A stretch of 7,354 bases of DNA from DATBMA01 sp036555105 (GCA_036555105.1 DATBMA010000042.1:1-7354); one strand, 5' to 3'; counted from the stretch's first letter, positions 1 through 6,737 are shown. Notes: a model not told the origin generated them from the letters alone. Translations and numbers: made by a program.

Positions 1-41
1 CCTCATCCGGTCACAAGGCACCTGGAACGTGGACTGAGGTC

Positions 42-215
42 CCCCCGGAGGGGGGAACGCCACGTAGTGGCAAGGGGGGCGGTCCGACCAACCCGGAACC
101 ACGCTGAACCCCTTCCCAGACCTGGTTCCGGAACCATCGCAGCCACGGGTCCCACCTGGCCGCGGACAAGCTGACCGCCCCCTCCGTCACTTCGTGCCAC
201 CTCCCCCTCCGGGGG
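42..215. repeat. Imperfect inverted-repeat element with paired GC hairpins (REP/BIME- or MITE-like)
   Basis: The reverse complement of 42-84 aligns without gaps to 173-215, matching at 33 of 43 positions. Both ends of the arm are well conserved: a GACCGCCCCC block on the inner side and a CCCCCTCCGGGGG block on the outer side, with CACT-CGTG between. Each outer end is also a hairpin: a 7-bp stem with a 3-nt loop at 40-56, and another at 201-217. A third small stem (GCCAC/GTGGC) lies at 59-71. Between the arms, 123-136 is a perfect 14-bp palindrome (TGGTTCCGGAACCA) centred within about 1 bp of the middle of the element. Short reading frames across 1-268 are arginine/glycine-rich composition artefacts and do not look like a gene. 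The element could be a REP doublet, a MITE remnant or a structured RNA; no flanking target duplication is visible. Confidence 0.6.
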
Positions 216-217
216 AG
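201..217 (-). terminator. GC hairpin just after the cytochrome c stop; possible terminator
   Basis: A perfect 7-bp stem (CTCCCCC/GGGGGAG) with a 3-nt loop begins 4 nt beyond the cytochrome c stop codon in that gene's transcription direction. There is no U-tract after it, so it would be a weak or non-canonical intrinsic terminator, or act only as a 3' stabilising stem. It is also the outer end of the right arm of the inverted-repeat element, so its main origin may be the repeat rather than a dedicated terminator. Confidence 0.35.
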
Positions 218-221
218 CACG

Positions 222-665
222 TCACGCGCCGCAGCCTGACATCGCGGTCGTCTGCTCCTCCTCGCCAAAGGCCGCCCGCACGTAAGCCGCCACTTGCTCG
301 ACCTGAGTCTCGCTCAACGAGCTGGCGAAGCCGGGCATGATCTCTGTGATCGCCTTGTCCTGAGCCCCGTAGGTGGGTCCCACCTCGGACTTCCATTCCT
401 CGGACCCGAGCATGATCCATTTCAGCTGGTCGTCACAGGCGGGGAACGTCTCGAGGACGCCATCCAGGGAAGGTCCCGACAGACCCTGGCCGCTGTCGCC
501 ATGACAGGTCGAGCAGACCGATCGGAAGACGTCCCGCCCAGCCTCCAACGGCGGCGGCAGATCGCCGGCTGGGGCCGAGCAAGCCCCGAGCAGTAGGGCG
601 CCTGTCATGACCGTCGAGAGCGCGACGGCGCGCCGACGTCCGCTTCTCGTCCGTGGATTGCTCAT
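222..665 (-). CDS. Lipoprotein class I cytochrome c
   Basis: This encodes a 147-residue, membrane-anchored, single-heme c-type cytochrome, probably an electron carrier on the outer face of the cytoplasmic membrane. The N-terminus has an arginine-rich stretch (residues 5-12), a hydrophobic segment (about 14-26) and a lipobox LLGAC with the lipidated cysteine at 29. A proline-rich linker follows. The heme site is CSTCH at 51-55 (C51, C54 thioether links; H55 proximal ligand), and M110 in the IMPGF motif is the likely distal ligand. C77 and C145 are extra cysteines that could form a disulfide. The ATG at 665 is chosen because GAAGGAG lies 3 nt upstream and the lipobox is then correctly placed. 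A GTG at 692 would lack a ribosome binding site and overlap the likely -10 element. No oxidase or other respiratory gene lies nearby, so its redox partner is unknown. Confidence 0.9.
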   Translation of the reverse strand: MSNPRTRSGRRRAVALSTVMTGALLLGACSAPAGDLPPPLEAGRDVFRSVCSTCHGDSGQGLSGPSLDGVLETFPACDDQLKWIMLGSEEWKSEVGPTYGAQDKAITEIMPGFASSLSETQVEQVAAYVRAAFGEEEQTTAMSGCGA

Positions 666-690
666 CTTCTCCTTCGCCGAGGCCGGCGGC

Positions 691-696
691 ACACTA
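691..696 (-). promoter_or_regulatory. Candidate -10 element (TAGTGT) for the cytochrome c gene
   Basis: Read on the minus strand, TAGTGT fits the actinobacterial TAnnnT -10 pattern. A start of transcription about 7 nt downstream would give a leader of roughly 18-20 nt that contains the GAAGGAG ribosome binding sequence before the ATG at 665. No good -35 hexamer is visible at the usual distance. It lies in the 79-bp divergent region shared with the membrane-protein gene. Confidence 0.4.
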
Positions 697-732
697 CGAC
701 ACTCGACGCCAAGAAGACTCCGCGACCGCTCC

Positions 733-738
733 TAGCCT
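733..738 (+). promoter_or_regulatory. Candidate -10 element (TAGCCT) for a leaderless membrane-protein mRNA
   Basis: TAGCCT matches TAnnnT and ends 6 nt before the GTG at 745. That spacing places transcription initiation at the start codon itself. No Shine-Dalgarno-like sequence precedes the GTG, which agrees with a leaderless transcript. No convincing -35 is present. Confidence 0.45.
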
Positions 739-744
739 GGCGCG

Positions 745-1290
745 GTGCACTCGAACCGGTTCACGTTCCTGCGCGGCCTCGGCCTTACCGGCTGGGGACT
801 GGCGCTGGCGGGGCTGGGGCTGGGTCTGTCGAGGCCTGGCACCTATCCGCCTCCCGGACCGGTGGTGGCAGTCGTGATCGTGTTCGCTCTCGCCCTTGGG
901 CTTTCGATGGTGATGTCGGGGTTCTACCGGCGGCGTGGGGACATCCAGGCGGGGAGCCGCCGCGACGTCTTCATCGCCCTGGCCGTCACCGGCGTCCTGG
1001 GCCTGCTCGCCTTCCTCGACTGGTTCCTCGAGTCCCCGATCAGCGTCTTCGGCATGTACTTGGGAGCGGTGCTGGTTGCCCTGCTCGACAAGACCAGCGG
1101 CGTCCGCAAATTCCACTGGGTGATGGCGTTCCTGATGGAGGCGGCGAGCATCCTCCCGCTGTTCGGAGTGGGCGAGAACGCCGCCGACATCGCCGGAGAG
1201 TTGCTCGTCTTGTTCGGTGGCTTCGTGGCCGTAACCGGGCTGGTCGACCACCTGTCGCTGGGCCGCCAGCCCGAGCCCGCTCTCGCCTGA
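745..1290 (+). CDS. Polytopic membrane protein of unknown family
   Basis: A 181-residue hydrophobic protein with about six predicted membrane helices at residues 11-29, 39-60, 74-95, 99-115, 124-142 and 150-170. Connecting loops are short. Basic clusters (YRRR at 61-64, SRR at 71-73, VRK at 120-122) probably face the cytoplasm. Charged or polar residues near the later helices include D92, E96, D115, E132, E144 and D168. I do not recognise a catalytic motif, transport signature or named family. The GTG start at 745 is supported only by the nearby -10-like element and by the protein's N-terminus; no ribosome binding site is seen. It is divergent from the cytochrome c gene, so a link to respiration or envelope energetics is possible but unproven. 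Its stop lies one base from the zwf stop on the other strand. Confidence 0.75.
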   Translation: MHSNRFTFLRGLGLTGWGLALAGLGLGLSRPGTYPPPGPVVAVVIVFALALGLSMVMSGFYRRRGDIQAGSRRDVFIALAVTGVLGLLAFLDWFLESPISVFGMYLGAVLVALLDKTSGVRKFHWVMAFLMEAASILPLFGVGENAADIAGELLVLFGGFVAVTGLVDHLSLGRQPEPALA

Positions 1291-1291
1291 G

Positions 1292-2683
1292 TCAGCTTCC
1301 GGCTTCTTCGTCGGCGTGCCAGTGACCGCCGGAACCCACCAGGTCGCGCGCATTGACCGGCCCTTCTGAGCCGGGCTTGTAGAGATGGATGGGGCCTGGC
1401 TGGGTCACCACCGGGTCAATGATCCTCCACGCCTCCTCGACCGCATCCTGGCGGGCGAAGAGCCGGCGGTCTCCTTCTAGGGCGTCACCCAGCAAACGCT
1501 CATATGCCTCAGGCCCTTCCACCCCCAACTCGCGCTCTGTCATCACCTCGAGGTCGACCTCCCTACTCACCAGCCGCTCCCCAGGCAGCTTGGCCTGCAT
1601 GCTGAGGCCGATGAGGTAGTCGGGCTTGATCCGGAAATGGAGGGTGTTGGCGTGAGGCACCACATCGCTGTCAGCGAACAGCAGCCGGGGCGGGGCCTTG
1701 AACTCCACCACCGCCTCGGTCACGGTCCGTTCGAGCTGCTTGCCGGTGCGGACATGGAACGGCACCCCTGCCCAACGCCAGGAGTCGATCTCGAAGGTGG
1801 CGGCGGCAAAGGTCTCGGTCGTCGAGTCGGGAGCGACACCGGGTTCAGCCGTATATCCCTCGTACTGGCCTCGCACCACCGCGGCCGGGTCGAGGCTGCG
1901 AACCGCCTTGAGGACCTTCACCGTCTCGTCGCTCAACGCATCGGCATCTTCCGAGATGGGAGGCTCCATCGCCAAAAGGCTGACGATCTGCAAGAGGTGG
2001 TTTTGCACCACGTCTCGCAAAGCTCCCACTCCTTCGTAGAACGATCCGCGGCCCTCGACGCCGAGGCTTTCCGCGATCGACACCTGGACGTTGTCGATGT
2101 AGTGGCGGTTCCACACCGGCTCGAGCAAGGTGTTGGCGAACCTGAACACCAGCAGGTTGAGCACCGGCTCCTTGCCGAGGAAGTGGTCGATGCGGTAGAT
2201 GGACTCCTCCCGGTAGTGCTCGCGCAGGATCCGGTTGAGATCCCTGGCCGACTCGAGGTCACGCCCGAACGGCTTCTCCACCACCACCCTGCCCCCATTG
2301 AGCCCAGCCGACGCCAACCCCTCCACCACCGTGGCGAACAACCCGGGGGGGATGGCCAGGTAGGCGACGGGCAAGCGACAGCCCATGCCCAACCTCACAA
2401 GGTGCTCGAAGGTCGCCGGGTCGCGGTAGTTGCCAGGGCAGTAGGTCAGCCGGGCGAGGAGGCGGTTCAACACCTCAGGATCGAGCAGGCGTCCGGTTGC
2501 CTCCAAGGCGGTCCTGGCCCGCTCCCTTATGTCATCGTCGCTGAGCTGGGAGGAGGCCACCCCCACCACCGGGAAATCCAGCCGACCCTTCATCTCCAAC
2601 TCGTATAGGGCAGGGAACAGCTTGCGGCGGGCGAGGTCGCCGGTGATCCCGAACAGGAACAGCGCGTCGGCGCTGGCGCTCAT
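1292..2683 (-). CDS. zwf: Glucose-6-phosphate 1-dehydrogenase
   Basis: Oxidises glucose 6-phosphate to 6-phosphoglucono-lactone while reducing NADP+, the first step of the oxidative pentose phosphate pathway; cytosolic. The 463-residue product spans the whole family. The N-terminal Rossmann domain has GITGDLA at 12-18 and the RRKLFPALY that usually follows. EKPFGRD is at 136-142 and the substrate signature RIDHFLGKE at 164-172. RDVVQNHLLQ at 223-232 carries H229, which with D166 corresponds to the known catalytic Asp-His pair. FHVRTGK is at 309-315, and the C-terminal YKPGSEGP...WH is intact; the usual GSWGP tryptophan is Glu here. The ATG at 2683 shares ATGA with the stop of the upstream DinB-fold gene, so translation is probably coupled. 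That start is preferred over an in-frame extension of 29 residues. The usual companions (opcA, pgl, tal, tkt) are absent, which is less common in actinobacteria. Confidence 0.96.
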   Translation of the reverse strand: MSASADALFLFGITGDLARRKLFPALYELEMKGRLDFPVVGVASSQLSDDDIRERARTALEATGRLLDPEVLNRLLARLTYCPGNYRDPATFEHLVRLGMGCRLPVAYLAIPPGLFATVVEGLASAGLNGGRVVVEKPFGRDLESARDLNRILREHYREESIYRIDHFLGKEPVLNLLVFRFANTLLEPVWNRHYIDNVQVSIAESLGVEGRGSFYEGVGALRDVVQNHLLQIVSLLAMEPPISEDADALSDETVKVLKAVRSLDPAAVVRGQYEGYTAEPGVAPDSTTETFAAATFEIDSWRWAGVPFHVRTGKQLERTVTEAVVEFKAPPRLLFADSDVVPHANTLHFRIKPDYLIGLSMQAKLPGERLVSREVDLEVMTERELGVEGPEAYERLLGDALEGDRRLFARQDAVEEAWRIIDPVVTQPGPIHLYKPGSEGPVNARDLVGSGGHWHADEEAGS

Positions 2684-3210
2684 GACCCGCTCGCCGATAG
2701 CGCCGTGACCGCAGATTGCAGCTGGCCACGGTGCTCGCCCTCGTGCTGGCCAAGGTGATGGAGCACCCACTGCGGGCTGACCATTCCGCTAACCGTTTCC
2801 CGCACTCGCACGAAGTCATCGTCGCTTACCGCCCGGATGTCGGCGAGAAAGCGCTCCCGGACCGACGCCATCCGCTCCAGGTGGGACTGCAACGTCTCCC
2901 CCAGCACCGGGGTCAGCCGCCCGTCCTCCTCCCGCACGTCGTGAGGAAAGACCGCCTCCATCCAATCCGGGTATTCCTCCCCGAGGATGTCGGCGTAGAG
3001 CCAGTCGGCCTCGATGGCGGCGATGTGATAGAGCAGCGACCCGATCGTGTTGGGCAGCCCGGGCGGAACGGCATCCACCGCTCGGTCGGTGACGCCGGCT
3101 GCGGCCGCCAGGGTTCGCGCCCTGGTATCACCGAGCATCCACAGTGCCGCTCCCAGCATCGGTGGGTAACCGTCCAGAGGGTGCACGGCCAGGTCGGAGG
3201 TCTCGGTCAC
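2680..3210 (-). CDS. DinB-fold (DinB_2/DUF664-like) putative metalloprotein
   Basis: A 176-residue protein of the DinB-like four-helix-bundle superfamily, whose members carry a three-histidine metal site and include thiol S-transferases and many proteins of unknown role. It is unrelated to DNA polymerase IV. The expected histidines are visible: H62 in LLYHIAAIEADW, and H156 and H160 in the C-terminal QHEGEHRGQL. The NTIGSLL segment before H62 is also typical. The GTG at 3210 shares GTGA with the stop of the dioxygenase gene upstream. This start gives a normal family length, whereas the longer open frame reaching 3684 simply overlaps the dioxygenase coding region. The stop overlaps the zwf ATG. 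Substrate and function cannot be read from the sequence; a thiol-dependent detoxification role (for example with mycothiol) is one possibility. Confidence 0.88.
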   Translation of the reverse strand: MTETSDLAVHPLDGYPPMLGAALWMLGDTRARTLAAAAGVTDRAVDAVPPGLPNTIGSLLYHIAAIEADWLYADILGEEYPDWMEAVFPHDVREEDGRLTPVLGETLQSHLERMASVRERFLADIRAVSDDDFVRVRETVSGMVSPQWVLHHLGQHEGEHRGQLQSAVTALSASGS

Positions 3211-4394
3211 GCGATGGTCGGGATCTCGTCGGGGGAAGTGGTGGCGGGCGTGTACCAGGAGAACATGTACTCGGGGTGGTCGATCGCGGATGAGAACTTC
3301 GAGAGCCGCAGCGGTCGGAAGGTGTCGCACATCACCGCCAGCTCCTCGGTCTTGGTCGCCCCAAGCGCCTTCTCCGCCAGCCCCGGTTGGGGGCCGTGAG
3401 GGATGCCATACGGGTGGAGGGTGATGGCGCCAACCTCGATCCCCTTGCGGGAGCCGAAGTTGCCGCTGACGTAATAGATCATCTCGTCCGACTGAAGGTT
3501 GGAGTGGTTGTAGGGAATCGGCACCGCCTGCGGGTCCCACTCCAGCTTGCGCGGGCAGAACGAACAGATGACGTACCCGTGGCCCTGGAAGGTCTGATGG
3601 GCCGGCGGCGGCTGATGGATGCGCCCCGACTTGGGCTCGTAGTCGCCGATGTTGAAGGTCCACGGGTACACATACCCGTCCCAACCGACCACGTTGAACG
3701 GGTGGTAGTCGAGGACGTAGTCCTGCAACCCCCCGCGGATGCGAACCGTGACCCGAAACTCGCCCTGTTCCTCGTAGGTCTGCAACTCGACCGGGCCGTG
3801 CAGGTCGCGGTGGTACATCGGAGCGTGCTCGAGCAGGTTCCCGTACTCGTTCCGATAGCGCGAGGGGATCTCCACCTGGCTCGGGCTGACGAAGACCAGA
3901 TGGCGCTGGGATCCCTCGAACGCCAGGCGGTAGGTGGTGCCGCGGGGAATCACGACGTAGTCACCCTGGCGATAGGGCAGGGAGCCGAAGATCGACTCGA
4001 CGGTGCCGGAGCCCTCGTGGACGAAGATCACCTCGTCCCCCTCGCCGTTGCGGAAGTAGCCGGGGCGGGCCTGCGCCGGCCGGCTGAACCAGATCTCGAC
4101 GTCGTCATTCCACATCAGCAGCCGCCGCCCCTCGATGGGATCTCCGTCCGCCTCGAGATTGGCGGTATTGAACAGATGATGCTGATGCTGCTCCGGCACC
4201 CATTCCTCCTTGGCGATCGGTCGGAACCCGCCCAGGGCCTGCACCCTGCATGGGGTCTCCAGGTGATAGAGGATCGAGTAGTTGCCCGAGAAGCCCTCCA
4301 TCCCCATCACCTGCTCGGTGAGGAGCTTGCCGTTGCGGCGCAGTTGGGTGTGGCGCTTGGGTGGGACCTCTCCTAGGCGGGCGTACATCGGCAT
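3207..4394 (-). CDS. hmgA: Homogentisate 1,2-dioxygenase family protein
   Basis: A 395-residue cupin-fold, Fe(II)-dependent ring-cleaving dioxygenase. The classical member opens homogentisate to maleylacetoacetate in tyrosine/phenylalanine breakdown. An N-terminal cupin-like half (about 30-220) includes EVIFVHEGSGT and the RQGDYVVIPRGTTY turn at 142-155. The C-terminal half has HPFNVVGWDGYVYPW at 231-245, then candidate catalytic histidines at 260 and 266, and CPRKLEWDP. The metal site is HSNLQSDEM, with H297 and D303 or E304, plus H333 in IPHGPQPG; in human HGD the ligands are H335, E341 and H371. This is shorter than the roughly 440-residue human and proteobacterial enzymes, and other pathway genes (fumarylacetoacetase, hppD) are absent, so the substrate could differ. 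The ATG at 4394 is used; two codons later is another ATG. Its stop overlaps the DinB-fold gene start (GTGA). Confidence 0.88.
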   Translation of the reverse strand: MPMYARLGEVPPKRHTQLRRNGKLLTEQVMGMEGFSGNYSILYHLETPCRVQALGGFRPIAKEEWVPEQHQHHLFNTANLEADGDPIEGRRLLMWNDDVEIWFSRPAQARPGYFRNGEGDEVIFVHEGSGTVESIFGSLPYRQGDYVVIPRGTTYRLAFEGSQRHLVFVSPSQVEIPSRYRNEYGNLLEHAPMYHRDLHGPVELQTYEEQGEFRVTVRIRGGLQDYVLDYHPFNVVGWDGYVYPWTFNIGDYEPKSGRIHQPPPAHQTFQGHGYVICSFCPRKLEWDPQAVPIPYNHSNLQSDEMIYYVSGNFGSRKGIEVGAITLHPYGIPHGPQPGLAEKALGATKTEELAVMCDTFRPLRLSKFSSAIDHPEYMFSWYTPATTSPDEIPTIA

Positions 4395-4401
4395 GTGCCT
4401 G

Positions 4402-4407
4402 AGCGTA
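4402..4407 (-). promoter_or_regulatory. Candidate -10 element (TACGCT) upstream of hmgA
   Basis: On the minus strand TACGCT fits TAnnnT and is followed by 7 nt before the A of the hmgA ATG, the geometry of a leaderless promoter. It sits in the 25-nt gap between the AlkD-type gene and hmgA, so hmgA-dinB-zwf could be transcribed separately from abcF-alkD. No clear -35 is visible, and any -35 would lie inside the end of the AlkD-type coding region. Confidence 0.4.
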
Positions 4408-4419
4408 ACTACCCCGCCG

Positions 4420-5100
4420 TCACACGTACTTGGAGGCCTCCCGCAGGGACAAGCCGCTCAGCTGGCCACTGTGCTCGGCCAGGAATCCCCTCACCGCCTC
4501 CGGGTTGGCCTTCGAGTACTCACGCAGCGCCCATCCGATCGCTTTGCGGATGAAGAACTCCTTCTCCCCGGCCCGGCGCACGCAGAAGTCGAAGAGCATC
4601 ACCGGGTCGGTGGCGGACTTGTGGCCCACCTGGGAGATGAGGGCGGTCCGGCGGATCCACATGTCGGGGTCGTCCACCCACCGGTACAGGATCGGGGTCA
4701 TCGCCTCGCGGTTGGTGAGCAGAAGCTTGCCCACCAAGCCGGTGGCGACCTCGTCGACGAAGTCCCACCACGCCCCCTCGACTATCAGCCTGCGGTACAG
4801 GTCCAGGTTCGCCATGACTATGTGGCGGCGGTAGGCCATCGCCAGGTCGAGAGCGAGGTACTTCTCCTCCCGGTGGGGCAGCGACCAGAGGGCATCGATC
4901 TGGGCCCGGTAGTCGTCGTTGCCTTCTGGCGGGTAGGACGCCTTCAGCATGCGGGCGACCTCTCTCCGGGCCGGGGATTGCACTCCAAAGAAGGGCATAT
5001 CCGTCTTCATGTAGGCCGCCATCGGCCCGGCCTTGGCCGAATTGGCCCGCACTGCCAGCGCGCGGGAGGCAGTCGCTCTCAGCCCGGCCAGGTCGGTCAC
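4420..5100 (-). CDS. alkD: AlkD-type DNA alkylation repair glycosylase
   Basis: A 226-residue all-helical (HEAT-like repeat) protein of the AlkC/AlkD family, which removes cationic 3- and 7-alkylated purines from DNA to start base excision repair. Hallmarks are visible in order: YMKTDMPFFGVQSPARRE at 30-47, AWWDFVDEVA at 110-119, WIRRTALISQ at 148-157, FFIRKAIGWALREY at 182-195 and LSGLSLREASKYV at the C-terminus. The functional residues known in Bacillus cereus AlkD (W109, D113, R148, W187) correspond to W112, D116, R151 and W190 with a constant offset of three, so the active site appears complete. The GTG at 5100 shares GTGA with the stop of the ABC-F gene, indicating coupled translation. 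The gene ends 25 nt before hmgA. AlkC-like relatives are the main alternative, but the residue match favours AlkD. Confidence 0.92.
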   Translation of the reverse strand: MTDLAGLRATASRALAVRANSAKAGPMAAYMKTDMPFFGVQSPARREVARMLKASYPPEGNDDYRAQIDALWSLPHREEKYLALDLAMAYRRHIVMANLDLYRRLIVEGAWWDFVDEVATGLVGKLLLTNREAMTPILYRWVDDPDMWIRRTALISQVGHKSATDPVMLFDFCVRRAGEKEFFIRKAIGWALREYSKANPEAVRGFLAEHSGQLSGLSLREASKYV

Positions 5101-6695
5101 GCCAGGGCGACCAGGTCCAGCATCGCCGGCTCGAAGAAGGCGACCCTCCCTTCAGGCATGAACACGGCCCGATCCGGTCCGAGCGCCGCGACGAAGTCGG
5201 TGTCGTGGCTGACGATGACCACGGTGCCCTCGTACTGGTGCAGGGCATCCAGCAACGCCTGCTTGGCCTGCGGGTCGAGGTTGTTGGTCGGCTCGTCCAG
5301 CAGCAGCACGTTGGGACGTGCCATCACCACCATCGCCAAGGCCAGCTTGGTCTTCTCGCCGCCGGAGAGGGAGGCGGCATCCTGCTCGATCTTGTCGGCC
5401 AGCAGGAAGTGACCGAGCACAGTCCGGAGCACCTGATCGGGCTGGTCCGAAACGGAGCGGAGGTGATCGAGCACCGACAACCCCGCGGTGATCTGCTCGT
5501 GCTCCTGGGCGTAGTAGCCCAGGGTGGCGTTGTGGCCCAGGTTCACCTCCCCCAGATCCGGCGCCTCGACTCCGGCCAGGATCCGCAGCAGCGTTGTCTT
5601 CCCTGCGCCGTTGAGGCCGATCAGCATCAGCCGCTCCCCCCGGTCGAGGTCGACATCGATGTCGAGGAACACGAGGTTGTCTCCGTAGGACTTGGCCAAT
5701 CCCGTGGCGGTGAGAGGTGTGCGGCCGGACTTGACCGGCTGCGGGAACCTGAGGGCGACCTTCTTGCCGCTGCGCCGCACCTGGACCAGCTCGGACTTCT
5801 TGCGCTCGACTCTGGTCTCCATCGCCCTCGCCACCTTGGCCATCTTCTCGGTGGTGCCTTTGAAGCGGCGGATGTTGTACTCGAGCCGGGCGATTTCCTC
5901 GTCCTGGTGACGCCGGGCCCGCTTGGCGCGCTCACGCCTCGCCTCGCGTTCAGAGAGGTAATAGGAGTAATTCCCCCGGTAGGGCTCGACCTGCCCGTCC
6001 TCGAGCTCGAGCACGCTAGTGATGGCGGTGTCGAGTAGAGGCAGATCGTGGCTGACGATCATCACCCCGCCCCGGTAGCCGATCAGGAAGTCGACCAGCC
6101 AGGCCTTGGCGTCGAGGTCGAGGTGGTTGGTGGGCTCGTCGAGCAACAGGGTCTCGGTCTCGGCGAAGAGGATGCGCGCCAGCTCCACCCGGCGACGCTG
6201 GCCGCCCGACATGGTGGCGACGGGCTGTCCGAGCTCTTCGGTCCCGATCCCGATTCCCGCCGCCAGCTGCTTGGCTTCGGCCTCGGCGACATAGCCCCCC
6301 TTTGCCTCGAACTCGTCCTGGAGGCGGGCGAACCTGCGGATGGCGGCATCACGCGCGTCACCGTGCAGTCGCTCCAGCTTGTGGCGGGTCTCCTCGATCC
6401 GGCGGGAGAGGGCGCCGATCTGGCGGGCCGCCAGGATTCGCTCGAGGGCGGTGAGGTCGGGCCGCTCCAATTCGGGGAGGACCGCTTCCTGGGAGAAATA
6501 CCCGAGATTGCCGCTGCGGAGCACGGTGCCGGAAGTGGGGTGCTGGTAGCCGACGAGGGTCCGGAGGATCGTCGTCTTGCCGGCGCCATTGCGGCCGACC
6601 AACCCCACCTTGTCACCCGATTGCACGCTGAACGAGGCCCCCTCGACGAGGAGCCGGGTACCTATCTCCAGGCGCAAGTCTCTGACCACGAGCAT
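5097..6695 (-). CDS. ABC-F family ATPase (ribosome-associated)
   Basis: A 532-residue protein with two ATP-binding cassettes and no membrane segments, the ABC-F arrangement. These proteins act on the ribosome, as translation factors or in antibiotic resistance by ribosome protection. First cassette: Walker A GRNGAGKT at 34-41, signature SGGQR at 163-167, Walker B LLLDE at 183-187 with catalytic E187, switch H216. A charged linker at about 240-325 (REARRERAKRARRHQDEE and a second helix near 283-303) is the P-site-tRNA interaction motif region. Second cassette: Walker A GLNGAGKT at 360-367, SGGEKTK at 444-450, Walker B LLLDE at 464-468, switch H497. The C-terminal tail is short. ATG 6695 gives the usual family N-terminus; a GTG 9 nt upstream (6704) is also possible, and neither has a ribosome binding site. 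The exact subfamily (EttA, Uup, resistance type) cannot be settled. First gene of the operon. Confidence 0.93.
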   Translation of the reverse strand: MLVVRDLRLEIGTRLLVEGASFSVQSGDKVGLVGRNGAGKTTILRTLVGYQHPTSGTVLRSGNLGYFSQEAVLPELERPDLTALERILAARQIGALSRRIEETRHKLERLHGDARDAAIRRFARLQDEFEAKGGYVAEAEAKQLAAGIGIGTEELGQPVATMSGGQRRRVELARILFAETETLLLDEPTNHLDLDAKAWLVDFLIGYRGGVMIVSHDLPLLDTAITSVLELEDGQVEPYRGNYSYYLSEREARRERAKRARRHQDEEIARLEYNIRRFKGTTEKMAKVARAMETRVERKKSELVQVRRSGKKVALRFPQPVKSGRTPLTATGLAKSYGDNLVFLDIDVDLDRGERLMLIGLNGAGKTTLLRILAGVEAPDLGEVNLGHNATLGYYAQEHEQITAGLSVLDHLRSVSDQPDQVLRTVLGHFLLADKIEQDAASLSGGEKTKLALAMVVMARPNVLLLDEPTNNLDPQAKQALLDALHQYEGTVVIVSHDTDFVAALGPDRAVFMPEGRVAFFEPAMLDLVALA

Positions 6696-6737
6696 GGGAA
6701 GCACCCAGGATGCCAGAGAGTGGGGGCAAGTCCGCGG

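Noticed and set aside
3..268. Short minus-strand open frames in the left-end region
   Set aside because: The translations are arginine/glycine/proline-rich and overlap the inverted-repeat element. Neither start nor composition supports a gene.
753..762. Palindrome GAACCGGTTC just after the membrane-protein start, resembling a LexA half-site pair
   Set aside because: The GAAC and GTTC halves are separated by 2 nt rather than 4, so it does not fit the LexA operator; a chance palindrome within coding sequence is more likely.
1637..2608. Long plus-strand open frame (323 codons) opposite zwf
   Set aside because: It is fully antisense to a zwf gene with all family motifs. The translation is rich in H, R, V, E and Q without any recognisable domain, as expected from the complement of high-GC coding sequence.
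3387..4376. Long plus-strand open frame (329 codons) opposite hmgA
   Set aside because: It is antisense to a well-supported dioxygenase gene and has the repetitive V/A/D/R composition of a codon-bias shadow.
4282..5412. Plus-strand open frame (376 codons) spanning parts of hmgA, alkD and the ABC-F gene
   Set aside because: It crosses three supported minus-strand genes, has no domain-like region and no ribosome binding site.
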